This document shows positions 52,346 to 60,400 of a DNA stretch of 64,000 nucleotides, piece after piece. The first letter of the stretch is position 1. Each line of letters starts with the position of its first letter. Under the pieces are notes generated by a model. The model made no database searches and was not told the DNA's origin. It saw only the letters and a list, made by a program, of their open reading frames with translations. Made by a program: the position numbers and the translations under genes. This DNA comes from Chloroflexota bacterium (lineage in GTDB: Bacteria > Chloroflexota > Dehalococcoidia > Lucifugimonadales > Lucifugimonadaceae): assembly GCA_018650845.1 (NCBI GenBank), contig JABIFF010000002.1, positions 1 to 64,000 of the forward strand. The letters are read 5' to 3'.

Positions 52346-53497
52346 TTAGAGCGCACCGTAATCGTCGGAGCCTTTACCGTGAGCGATCACAGCATCTTCG
52401 TCGATTTCGATACCGAGACCGGGACCATCAGGAATTGGAAGCATGCCGTCGTCGTCGAGCAGCATAGGCTTGGCGAGAATTCCGCTTACGTATGGCGCTG
52501 GGTGCCAGTATTCGAGATAGCGACCGTTCGGCATCGACGCTGAAAGCTGTAGATCGGCGGCAGCACCAACTGCGGGGTTCCAGCCGTGCATTACGACCTG
52601 AACGTTGTTGTCGTACGCCCGTTGCCAGATTTTTCGTGATTCGCTTAGGCCACCACAGATTGTCTGGTCGGGCTGCAAAATATCGCACGCTTTTTCATCA
52701 ATGAAAGGATCGAAGTTCAAGCGACCACGAATCACTTCGCCGGTAGCGATACGAACTGGTGAAACTTCCGTAAGCCGCTTGTAACCATCGATATCGTCAG
52801 CTCTCAAAGGCTCTTCAAACCACGATACGTTGTAGTCCTTGAGCATTTTTGCGGCTTCGATCGCCCACTTGAGATCGCCGTGCCAGAAGACGTCCGATCC
52901 GCCGGGGTCGACCATTAACTCGCAATCGTCTCCGATAGTTTCACGAGCTACTCGAACCAATTCTTCGTCGTGCCTTAAGTCTCGTTCTCGACCGAACGTT
53001 CCCCATCCAAGCTTGAATGCTCGGAAGTTCTTTTCGAGTCCTGATTCGAGACTCTCGACCATCTCGTCGACAGGCCATGAGAACAACATCGAAGCGTATG
53101 GCTTTACCTTCTCGACGTAGCGACCACCGAATAGGCGTGAAATTGAAAGACCGGTGTGCTTGCCCAAAATGTCCCAAAGAGCGTGGTTCACTGCGCCAAT
53201 GTAGCTCGTGACGGCTCCGCCTCTGCCGTACCAGAAGGTCCACTGGTGCAAGCGTTCTGTGACCGACTCAGGCTGCAATGCATCTTGGCCGATCAGGTGT
53301 GGCCAGAGCACCTTCATGGTCGCTTCGGCCATTTCCCAACGCACGCCCGTGCAACCCCAGCCCGAGATACCTTCTTCGGTGTCGATTCTGATCAGCGTTT
53401 GGTCGTAACCCCACCAGCTTGGGTGGATGGGCTTTCCAACTCGCAATTCGGGTCGCTGGCTGGTTAGTGGAAAGACAGTTACGTTCGTGATTTTCAT
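52346..53497 (-). CDS. Enolase-superfamily dehydratase (mandelate racemase subgroup)
   Basis: A 383-residue enzyme. Active-site residues are K162 in FKLGWG (KxG instead of KxK), D197 (MVDPGG), the FEEP glutamate at about 228, E254 (ATGEV) and base H304 (VMHGWNP) with D277 (QPDQT). The C-terminus PGLGIEIDEDAV is common to this subgroup. Probably a sugar-acid dehydratase using a His-Asp dyad; the substrate is unknown. The reading frame is open for another 45 codons, but the ATG at 53497 gives the usual MKITNVTVFPL start. Divergent from another enolase-superfamily gene 189 bases away. Confidence 0.87.
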   Translation of the reverse strand: MKITNVTVFPLTSQRPELRVGKPIHPSWWGYDQTLIRIDTEEGISGWGCTGVRWEMAEATMKVLWPHLIGQDALQPESVTERLHQWTFWYGRGGAVTSYIGAVNHALWDILGKHTGLSISRLFGGRYVEKVKPYASMLFSWPVDEMVESLESGLEKNFRAFKLGWGTFGRERDLRHDEELVRVARETIGDDCELMVDPGGSDVFWHGDLKWAIEAAKMLKDYNVSWFEEPLRADDIDGYKRLTEVSPVRIATGEVIRGRLNFDPFIDEKACDILQPDQTICGGLSESRKIWQRAYDNNVQVVMHGWNPAVGAAADLQLSASMPNGRYLEYWHPAPYVSGILAKPMLLDDDGMLPIPDGPGLGIEIDEDAVIAHGKGSDDYGAL

Positions 53498-53685
53498 GTT
53501 TTTGTTACTGGGAATTCGCCCTACGAGGCGATTGAAATCATTGTTGTTTGGCAGATACTGCGCTGGTCTGAAATCTGTGTCAACGCAGTCGAAATCGACT
53601 TCCGTCGTTCTGGCGCATTGACATATGCGCACTTGCTGTCAGAATTTGGCATCGCCAAGTTTAGTCCACATCGAGACAACTCAAC

Positions 53686-54921
53686 ATGAAAATATCTAAG
53701 CTAATCGTCACTCCTGTCGCCACTCACGATCAGCCGCTGCTCAACAGCACCGGCGTTCACGAGTCTTATCGTGAGCGGACGATCGTTCAAATAGAAACAG
53801 ATGACGGGTACACGGGCGCCGGCGAGACCCATGCTTATAAAGCCCAAGAAATCGAATCTAATCGTGATTGGATCGTAGGGCATGATCCTCGGCAGATGAC
53901 ACAGGCTCGATTGCTTTGGAAGGGAACTCCTCAAGGGTGGTCGGCTGTTGAGACAGCCATGCTCGATGCCGCAGCCAAGCAAGCGGAAATGCCTTTGTGC
54001 GACTACATCGGCGGACGTGCACGAGATAGCGTTGAATGGGCGGCGTATCTCTTCTACAAATTTGCCGACGAGAACGGTCAGGGCGAGATCGCTACAGGCG
54101 CTGCTTTGGATCCCGAGGGGTTCTTAAAACAGGCTGAGGAATTTGTCGAACGCTACGGATTCAAAGCGCTGAAGATTAAAGGCGGATTCTACGAACCTGA
54201 CGTCGATATCGAGACGTTCCGTCTTCTTCGCAAGCGGTTCCCGAAGCAGGATGGCTATGAGATTCGTATCGACCCCAATGCTGTGTGGACGATAGAAACT
54301 TCTATTCGTGTAGCAAAAGAGATTGAGCAGTACGAACCTCAGTATCTTGAAGACCCTACCGACACTATCGCAGACCATGCTGAGTTGAAGAAGCACACCG
54401 ATATTCCGACCGCTTCCAACATGTGCGTTTCTGCGTTCTCGCATGTGAAGCCAAACGCTCAGCTTGAGGGAATTGACGTTATCTTGGGCGATCATCATCA
54501 CTGGGGTGGCATTCTCGCGTACAAGGAAACTGGCGTGCTTTGCCGAGTGATGGGTTGGGGGCTTTCAGGTCATTCGAACAACTCACTGGGTATCTCTCAG
54601 GCTGCGATGCTTCATGCGTGCGCTGCCACCCCCGAACTGGCATACCAGCCAGATACTCACTACCCCTGGACAGACACCGATGGCGACATCATCAAGGGCG
54701 GGAAACTGCAATTCAAAGATGGCGCGATGGAAGTTCCTGACAAGCCAGGACTCGGAGTGGAAATCGACGAGGATGCTCTTGGTGTGTTGGCCGAGGCGTT
54801 GAAGATGGGGCCGCCAAGCAATCGAAAAGAGATGATTCTCGATATCGACTCGGGCGCAGTTCCCCGAGATGGGTCTTGGACGGGATACAACTTCCCCAAT
54901 TACGCAAAGCCAAGATGGTAG
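53686..54921 (+). CDS. Enolase-superfamily dehydratase, glucarate-dehydratase-like
   Basis: A 411-residue enzyme. K163-I-K165 in ALKIKGGFYEPD, D196 (RIDPNA), E222 (LEDP) and N245 (ASNMCV) match the glucarate dehydratase subgroup, in which Asn replaces the third acidic metal ligand. Later GDHHHWGGI and WGLSGHSNNSLGIS correspond to the PHFW and GSHSNNH motifs of GlucD, supplying the general-base His. It probably dehydrates glucarate, galactarate or idarate to a 5-keto-4-deoxy sugar acid. Downstream is an amber-split membrane protein gene. Confidence 0.88.
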   Translation: MKISKLIVTPVATHDQPLLNSTGVHESYRERTIVQIETDDGYTGAGETHAYKAQEIESNRDWIVGHDPRQMTQARLLWKGTPQGWSAVETAMLDAAAKQAEMPLCDYIGGRARDSVEWAAYLFYKFADENGQGEIATGAALDPEGFLKQAEEFVERYGFKALKIKGGFYEPDVDIETFRLLRKRFPKQDGYEIRIDPNAVWTIETSIRVAKEIEQYEPQYLEDPTDTIADHAELKKHTDIPTASNMCVSAFSHVKPNAQLEGIDVILGDHHHWGGILAYKETGVLCRVMGWGLSGHSNNSLGISQAAMLHACAATPELAYQPDTHYPWTDTDGDIIKGGKLQFKDGAMEVPDKPGLGVEIDEDALGVLAEALKMGPPSNRKEMILDIDSGAVPRDGSWTGYNFPNYAKPRW

Positions 54922-54978
54922 TCTTTGCGCTGAATTTGTTCGTCTACAGAAATTTCGTTTCGAAATGAGGGGCTAGCT

Positions 54979-55479
54979 ATGGACGCAGAGATCGCAGTAC
55001 TAAGAATTTTGCACATCTTGCCTGGGGCAACTTGGGTTGGGGCGGCGTTGTTTCTAGCGTTCGTGTTGCAGCCAGGACTGAAAAAAGCTGGTCCACCACA
55101 TGCTCCGGCATTGATGGCGCATATTCTCAAGCCGCTAATGATCGTTATGCACGGTTCGGCGCTTCTTACGATTGTGTTCGGCGTCGTAATGGCATTCCGT
55201 GTTCGAGATCCTCTGTTTGACTACCTCTAGTCGACAGACTGGGGAACGATGATCTGGCTCGGCTTCCTGTTGTCAGTAGTTGGTTACGCGATAGGCATGA
55301 ACGCTGGTTTTACCAACAAGAAGATGGCAGATATTGGCGCTAGCCTTCAGGGCCCACCTTCGCCCGAACAAGCGGCGGACATGGCACGATATCGAGACCG
55401 TGCAATATTGTTGGCAAAGATCGCATCGATTTTCGTCTTAGTTGCCGTTGCTTGCATGGCTCTGGCCCAGCACGTTTAA
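54979..55479 (+). pseudogene. Small four-helix membrane protein gene interrupted by an in-frame amber codon
   Basis: Two open segments in one frame, 54979-55227 and 55231-55479, are separated only by TAG at 55228-55230. Joined, they give about 166 residues. The first half has RILHILPGATWVGAALFLAFVLQPGL and a second helix; the second has DWGTMIWLGFLLSVVGYAIGMNAGF and a C-terminal helix ending MALAQHV. The intact gene directly downstream shows the same order, with GGWGTMILIGIIA at the equivalent of the junction. It may be a recent pseudogene, a read-through gene or a sequence error. Members of this small family resemble DUF2269-type or copper-resistance-D-like membrane proteins; the function is unknown. 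Confidence 0.7.
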
Positions 55480-55512
55480 ATCACGCTTTAGTAAGTAAAT
55501 AGAAAGATCGAA

Positions 55513-55998
55513 TTGGACGTCGGTTTAGTAATCACGCGAATCATCCACATCTTGGCAGGTTCATTTTGGGTGGGCGCGGCGATATATCTCGCCGTGCTTT
55601 TGGAACCGAAGATCAGGTCTACCTCTGTTGAACTTGAAGGTGGTCTCCTCAATCGCACCAGCAAGCTAAATAGCCTTTGGATCACAAGTGCAGCCGCTGT
55701 GACGATAGGCACAGGAATGGCGTTGGTTTCCATGACGCCCGGTCGGAGTTTCTCCGATCTAGGCTCGGGTGGCTGGGGCACGATGATTCTTATTGGAATC
55801 ATCGCCACTGTCATCGCATTTTTCGTTTCTGGCGGCGCAGGAGCATTTACCGCGAAGCTTCGGCGTGGATTGGAATCGGGTGATGCCAGCGAAGAGCAAC
55901 TTGCGTCGTACCGACGTGGACTATCGATGCTTGGCTATTTGAACGCCGCACTGGTGATTGTCGCTGTCGCTACTATGGCATCGGCACGCTACGCCTAA
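55513..55998 (+). CDS. Small four-helix membrane protein, intact paralog of the split gene upstream
   Basis: A 161-residue inner-membrane protein with four hydrophobic segments: IIHILAGSFWVGAAIYLAVLL, SLWITSAAAVTIGTGMALV, WGTMILIGIIATVIAFFVSGG and YLNAALVIVAVATMASARYA. The HIL(A/P)G(S/A)xWVGAA motif with a His in the first helix is shared with the amber-split gene upstream; such a His could bind haem or copper. It begins with TTG. The stop overlaps that of the convergent HIT-protein gene. Function unknown. Confidence 0.78.
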   Translation: MDVGLVITRIIHILAGSFWVGAAIYLAVLLEPKIRSTSVELEGGLLNRTSKLNSLWITSAAAVTIGTGMALVSMTPGRSFSDLGSGGWGTMILIGIIATVIAFFVSGGAGAFTAKLRRGLESGDASEEQLASYRRGLSMLGYLNAALVIVAVATMASARYA

Positions 55999-56657
55999 AC
56001 ATATAGCCCGAGTTGGCCGCCGCCGAGGAGGAACAGGCTAGCGGGGTTTTCTCCGGCGAGATTATCGGCGGTTGACGGTTCGAAACTCGACATGAGTCTG
56101 AATCCGTCCGGTGAGTATTTCTTCGTCATATCGAGAGCGGCACGAGAAGCGCCAAGTATTTTCCCCGACTGCCACATCTCGCGTTGTGTCCCCGGATTAA
56201 TTGGCGAAATGCTGGCAGCGAACGGTGTTTCCTCCACCTCGAATTGATCGATATTGACGTCATCACCATCGACTAAACGAGATATGCGTTGGGCAGATTG
56301 AATTTGGCGTGAAGTGCCAGAAACGACGTGGATATGACCATGTGTTTGGCTTTGATGGGCCTGTAAGCCAAAATTTGAAATCGCCCGGTAGCCCTCATCA
56401 CCGCAGTGCTTGTCTCCCATTTCAACCGTGAGTCTGGCAGCATCGGCAAGAACATCAGATTCCCAAAGGTCGTTTTGGCTCAGATGCTTTGTCGGAACGA
56501 TGAGCAGCATCACTCTCGCCCATTTCAAGCGATTGTGAAAACAGGCGACGTTGGAATCGCCTGTAGGTCGTGACTCCCAGCTTGCCTCGGCATCGCCAGT
56601 AACAATCGAGCAGAAGATGCAATCTTCGAACCCGGCGTCAGGCAGCTCGTAGCTCAC
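55995..56657 (-). CDS. HIT-domain nucleotide-binding protein with degenerate second repeat
   Basis: A 220-residue protein. The first 125 residues are a histidine-triad domain: zinc-type C13xxC16 (CIFCSIVTGD), VPTKHLSQND and the triad H106-G-H108-I-H110 in QTHGHIHVV, which hydrolyses or transfers nucleotides. Residues 150-220 look like a second, decayed copy: PDGFRLMSSFEPSTADNLAGENPASLFLLGG aligns with EGYRAISNFGLQAHQSQTHGHIHVVSG but lacks the His triad. The start is a GTG whose last base overlaps the helicase-loader stop (GTGA). It ends the replication operon. Confidence 0.83.
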   Translation of the reverse strand: MSYELPDAGFEDCIFCSIVTGDAEASWESRPTGDSNVACFHNRLKWARVMLLIVPTKHLSQNDLWESDVLADAARLTVEMGDKHCGDEGYRAISNFGLQAHQSQTHGHIHVVSGTSRQIQSAQRISRLVDGDDVNIDQFEVEETPFAASISPINPGTQREMWQSGKILGASRAALDMTKKYSPDGFRLMSSFEPSTADNLAGENPASLFLLGGGQLGLYV

Positions 56658-58102
56658 TTGCGTGAAGACTTCCGGCCGCCAGAAGAGCGAGGACGGGGAG
56701 CCGCACCACGATGTCGGAAATCAGGCGCAGACAAATACCGTTCGGCGACCACGTTGGCATCGCTGAGTCGCGAAACGATCGCATCTGAATATCGTGATGT
56801 GATGCGTGACTCTGAACCGCCAATGGTTTCCAATGCCGTTCGACTCGTGAATACCGTGGGCATCATGGCGTCGTGACGGTGGACGATCAGCTGGTAGAGC
56901 TTCTCTTCCGCCCATGCTGTTGAAGCCTCAGCGCCGAGATCGTCGAGCACCAGTATGTCGACATCCCTCACCTGACTAAACGTATGGTCGAACGATTTAC
57001 CGCCCGAAGGTCCATATGAACGTCGTAGGTCGTCGAGTAGATCGGGAACGAAGCGGAATAGAACATCTCGCCCTTGAGCAATACTTTCGCCAACGATAGC
57101 TGCTGCCAAGTGAGTTTTTCCGACGCCCGTAGGACCCGCCAGATAGAGCCAACCGGAAGGATGCTCGGCAAATACCTTTGCGGCTGCGTGCGCTTCCGAT
57201 AGCGACCTGCGCTGGGCAGCACTTGCACCGGCTGCGCCCTTGGGTAAGAACGAATCGAACGTCATGGCTTCCGACAAACGAGTTTCAAGTCCTGAATCGC
57301 GAATGTCTGGCTTACCGCTGCCCGCTTTGATATTTACCACTGTTGAGAAATACGGATCGCCAAGTCGAGTGCGTAGGCGATCGCCTAATTCCTCGAAACG
57401 CATGCCCGTGGTGACGAGCGTGGGGAGGCGACGGTTGTATCGATGCGTAAATATCTGATCGAGCTTTTCATCAGCCCAAGCAGTGGATGACTGCGCACCG
57501 AGATCATCAAGAATTAACGTTGGCGCTTCGATTGCTTGAAGAAATACATCGTCGTACTGCGCGCCGACAGCTGGGTCGAAGGCAGAACGTAAGTGGTCGA
57601 GTAGGTCAGGTACTGAGACATAGCGAACTGGCTGGTCCGATTCGACCAGAGCGTTACCGACGGCAGCTGCTAGATGCGTTTTCCCGGTGCCAGATGGACC
57701 GCAGATGACGAGCCAGCCTTGCAGGTCGGTAACGAATCGCTGGGCGGCGTGGTACGCCTCTCTGAAGCTAGATGGCTCAGAGAAAGTGTCACGCGTTCCA
57801 AGTTCGACAGTGTCGAAAGTCAGACGGTCGAGTGGCCCAAGATCGGAATACTGCCGCATACGGTCTGAAGGTTTTACGCCCCACACTCGTTCTTGGCACT
57901 GGCACGGGATAACCTTCCGGGCTGAAGCCGGAGCATTTTCGTTCGGTGCGACAACGAACCACCGTGTGTCATTACAGACATCGCAGTGGGCTTCTTCGCT
58001 GTTAGTTAGCTCCTCGAGCTCGCTGTCGCTTAAGGTATTCCTCGTAGAACTGGTCTGACCGATCCTCTTGAAGATCTCGTTCAGCGGTTCCATCCGGTCC
58101 AT
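56654..58102 (-). CDS. DnaC/DnaI-like helicase loader with two AAA+ modules
   Basis: A 482-residue protein. N-terminal zinc-finger-like Cys (C40xxC43, C67xC69) resembles the DnaI finger. It is followed by two complete AAA+ ATPase modules. Module 1 has Walker A GPSGTGKTHLAAAV (135-148) and Walker B LILDDLGA (196-203); module 2 has GPTGVGKTHLAAAI (323-336) and LVLDDLGA (384-391). Both share (L/M)TFD, FVPDLLD/SVPDLLD and STAWAxEKL. Normal DnaC, DnaI and IstB proteins have one module and about 240-310 residues. The start at ATG 58102 is supported by GAGGAG seven bases upstream and lies 101 bases inside the DnaD-like gene. Genomic order after dnaB and dnaD supports a role in loading DnaB. The C-terminus is Arg/Lys/Ser-rich. 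Confidence 0.87.
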   Translation of the reverse strand: MDRMEPLNEIFKRIGQTSSTRNTLSDSELEELTNSEEAHCDVCNDTRWFVVAPNENAPASARKVIPCQCQERVWGVKPSDRMRQYSDLGPLDRLTFDTVELGTRDTFSEPSSFREAYHAAQRFVTDLQGWLVICGPSGTGKTHLAAAVGNALVESDQPVRYVSVPDLLDHLRSAFDPAVGAQYDDVFLQAIEAPTLILDDLGAQSSTAWADEKLDQIFTHRYNRRLPTLVTTGMRFEELGDRLRTRLGDPYFSTVVNIKAGSGKPDIRDSGLETRLSEAMTFDSFLPKGAAGASAAQRRSLSEAHAAAKVFAEHPSGWLYLAGPTGVGKTHLAAAIVGESIAQGRDVLFRFVPDLLDDLRRSYGPSGGKSFDHTFSQVRDVDILVLDDLGAEASTAWAEEKLYQLIVHRHDAMMPTVFTSRTALETIGGSESRITSRYSDAIVSRLSDANVVAERYLSAPDFRHRGAAPRPRSSGGRKSSRK

Positions 58103-58748
58103 CGTCAAGCTCCTCAGGTCTGCCTTCCGTCGCCCAGCGGCGAAGGATTGCGGCTATATAGTTCCAACTGCGTGCGTTCGCTTCCGATGCCTTGCGAATC
58201 GCTAGTACAACCTCGTCTTCGGGGTGTTCTTCGAGCGCAGCGTGGATGTTTTCAGCGATCAGTGCAGTTACAGGCGCAATATTCCGTTCATAGAACGTTA
58301 TCGCATCCTGTTTCGGTTGTGCCGATTCAATGTCGGCCCAGGTTTCGGCGTGTTTGCTGTTGGCAGGTTTGCTGCTTTGCGTAGCGAGTTCAATTCCCTG
58401 TCGTACAAGTGCTCGTCGCACCGGTTCGGTGTTTAGACAGATTCGACGTTGACCGTTCCCATCGTCGATTAGCAGCAGAATTTCACGATCTACAGCTGAT
58501 TCAATCGCTACTTCCACAGCGTCTTCAAGCTCGCCGCCTGAAGCGTTGAGCATTGCAGCCACAGTGCGATCGGAATAAAGCTCGTCGAATCCGATAGACG
58601 CCGGAACTTTGCGCTGTCGATGCAGTCCGTGAATCGTTCGCAGCACCACTTTTAGTTCTTCGAGAGAATCGATTTCTTCCAGAAGCGAGGCTAAGAGCGG
58701 ATTTGGAACTGGTGTGAACTGAACCCCGCGTGGGAATCCGTCCTTCAC
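58002..58748 (-). CDS. DnaD-domain primosome protein
   Basis: A 248-residue protein. The N-terminal winged-helix-like part (about 1-115) includes KVVLRTIHGLHRQRKVPASIG. The C-terminal DnaD domain is clear: FYERNIAPVTALIAENIHAAL and AIRKASEANARSWNYIAAILRRW, the YIxxILxxW DNA-binding signature. In Gram-positive bacteria DnaD bridges DnaA and the helicase loader. The start is a GTG overlapping the dnaB stop by four bases (GTGA), and the gene itself overlaps the helicase-loader gene by 101 bases, so the three are probably translated together. Confidence 0.88.
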   Translation of the reverse strand: MKDGFPRGVQFTPVPNPLLASLLEEIDSLEELKVVLRTIHGLHRQRKVPASIGFDELYSDRTVAAMLNASGGELEDAVEVAIESAVDREILLLIDDGNGQRRICLNTEPVRRALVRQGIELATQSSKPANSKHAETWADIESAQPKQDAITFYERNIAPVTALIAENIHAALEEHPEDEVVLAIRKASEANARSWNYIAAILRRWATEGRPEELDDGPDGTAERDLQEDRSDQFYEEYLKRQRARGAN

Positions 58749-60157
58749 CGAACTGCTCCAGATCTAGGTGCGAACTGCTGCGCCGGTTGGGTCTGGAACG
58801 ATAGTTCTTCAAACACACCAATCGAGTCACGCACCCGCATTTCAACTTCGTCGGTCGGACCATTCCTGTGCTTGGCGATAATCAGCGAAGCACGGTCGCG
58901 TGGGTACGGCTCTGTTGGGTTTGCCTTGGTCCATTCGTCTTCTGTAGTGAACTTATCTTCACGGTGAATGAACATAACAACGTCGGCGTCCTGCTCAATC
59001 GAACCAGATTCACGAAGGTCGGAAAGCATAGGTCGGTGAGACGTACGGTGTTCGACAGCACGACTCAACTGCGAAATTGCAAGAACTGGAATGTGCAGGT
59101 CACGTGCCATTCCTTTCATCTGTCGGGAGATTTCCGAAACCTCTTGGGCTCGGTTACCTTCACGACCTCCGGCCGATCCGCCGTTGATCAACTGCATATA
59201 GTCGACGATCAGGAAATCGAGATCATGCACCATCTGGAGTCGTCGGGCTTTTCCGCGCATTTCGGCGACAGTTTGGAACGGCGTATCGTCGACATAGATC
59301 GAAAGGTCGGAAAGCAAACCAATCGAGTTGACTCGTTTGGTTTCTTCGTCAGGGCTTAGTAGGCCTGTGCGAAGACGCTGCATGTTCACTGTCGACTGAG
59401 CCGCCAGCATTCTGAGCGCAATCTGCTCACGTCCCATTTCCAGCGAGAAGATGCCAACGGTTTTTCCAGCAAGGGCAGCGGCGAGCGTGAAATTTAAACC
59501 CATCATGGATTTACCAACAGAAGGACGAGCAGCGAGCACGACCATGTCGGATCGTTGCAGTCCGCCAACCATGATTTCATTCAACCGGTTGTAGCCGGTA
59601 GTAATCGGAGCTGTGGGCTTGCCGTCTTCATCCTCATCGAGACCACCGGAGCTCTCAAGGTAAGTGTTGAGAGTTTCAGACAGTGGTACGAAGTCACGGT
59701 TCTGCGATCCCTGTCTGATTCCAAATAGGGCGTCTTCAGCAGCGGAGAGTGCAATATCGACGTCAGGATCGTTGTTGTATCCGATGTCGGCAATGTCACC
59801 AGCAGCGGCGATGAGCCTGCGCATGGTGGCAGTGCGGTGCACTAGATTGGCGTAGTGCTCGATGTGAACCGAGGTTGGGGTTACCTCGACCAGATGCGAT
59901 AGATACGCTGCGCCACCAATGGATTCGAGAAGGTCTTTGTTCTCTAGCTCGTGGGTGACAGTGACCTGGTTGATCGCTTCGTCACGCTGAACCAGTTCGT
60001 AGCAGGCTTCGAATACTTGGCGATTGATTTCACGATAGAAATCGTCGGCGGCAAGAAAGCCGGTTACCTGTGTGAGGCTCATCCCGTCGATCAGGATCGA
60101 ACCTAGAACAGATTCTTCGGCGCTTAAGTCATGTGGTGGGAGTCGATCAGCTTGCAT
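58745..60157 (-). CDS. dnaB: Replicative DNA helicase DnaB
   Basis: A 470-residue hexameric helicase. The N-terminal domain begins LPPHDLSAEESVLGSILIDG. The RecA-like domain contains Walker A VVLAARPSVGKSMMGLNFTL, VGIFSLEMGREQIALRMLA, Walker B DFLIVDYMQLI, and ISRQMKGMARDLHIPVLAISQLSRAVE with SDLRESGSIEQDADVVMFIHRED (motif 4 and the Arg finger region). No strong ribosome-binding site precedes the ATG, suggesting a leaderless or weakly initiated mRNA. DnaA-box-like sites lie 110-140 bases upstream. Confidence 0.97.
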   Translation of the reverse strand: MQADRLPPHDLSAEESVLGSILIDGMSLTQVTGFLAADDFYREINRQVFEACYELVQRDEAINQVTVTHELENKDLLESIGGAAYLSHLVEVTPTSVHIEHYANLVHRTATMRRLIAAAGDIADIGYNNDPDVDIALSAAEDALFGIRQGSQNRDFVPLSETLNTYLESSGGLDEDEDGKPTAPITTGYNRLNEIMVGGLQRSDMVVLAARPSVGKSMMGLNFTLAAALAGKTVGIFSLEMGREQIALRMLAAQSTVNMQRLRTGLLSPDEETKRVNSIGLLSDLSIYVDDTPFQTVAEMRGKARRLQMVHDLDFLIVDYMQLINGGSAGGREGNRAQEVSEISRQMKGMARDLHIPVLAISQLSRAVEHRTSHRPMLSDLRESGSIEQDADVVMFIHREDKFTTEDEWTKANPTEPYPRDRASLIIAKHRNGPTDEVEMRVRDSIGVFEELSFQTQPAQQFAPRSGAVR

Positions 60158-60265
60158 TTAGAGGGGGTGCGCCAGGAGATGTTCGTTGGTCGTTGAGGTG
60201 TCTGGGAAATATACGTTAAGTGACTGGGGTATTGGGCGTGAACGAGTTCAGAATCGAACAAAAAT

Positions 60266-60295
60266 CTTTCCACAATCCTCCACAGGTTATCCACA
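60266..60295. promoter_or_regulatory. DnaA-box cluster upstream of dnaB
   Basis: A perfect DnaA box TTATCCACA (60287-60295) is preceded by two imperfect copies ending in CCACA, CTTTCCACA (60266-60274) and TCCTCCACA (60276-60284), spaced one helical turn apart in the same orientation. They lie between rplI and dnaB, in the only sizeable gap of the replication block. They could mediate DnaA control of dnaB or mark a secondary DnaA-binding locus. Confidence 0.55.
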
Positions 60296-60344
60296 ATTGA
60301 GTTCAGGTCAAAGCCTTCGAGGCACATCACTGCTCGTTTAACAC

Positions 60345-60375
60345 AAGAACCCGGAGCAAGACGCTCCGGGTTCTT
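60345..60375 (-). terminator. Hairpin terminator between rplI and dnaB
   Basis: A perfect 13-base stem AAGAACCCGGAGC (60345-60357) / GCTCCGGGTTCTT (60363-60375) with a five-base loop, 26 bases past the rplI stop on the minus strand. The following tract reads GTGTTAAAC on that strand, a weak T-run, so termination may be partial and leave dnaB expressed from both rplI and its own promoter. Confidence 0.75.
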
Positions 60376-60400
60376 TCGGTATCTCTATGAGACGGCGTGC

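Noticed and set aside
53498-53632. Extended N-terminus for the enolase-superfamily gene ending at 52346
   Set aside because: The extra 45 residues are unlike family members, and an internal ATG gives the normal MKITNVTVFPL beginning.
55228-55230. TAG as a pyrrolysine codon
   Set aside because: The protein is not a methylamine methyltransferase and no Pyl genes are in view. Mutation, read-through or error are simpler.
60266-60295. Chromosome origin (oriC) at the dnaB-rplI gap
   Set aside because: One perfect and two weak DnaA boxes without an AT-rich unwinding element, dnaA or dnaN nearby is too little; reported only as a possible regulatory site.
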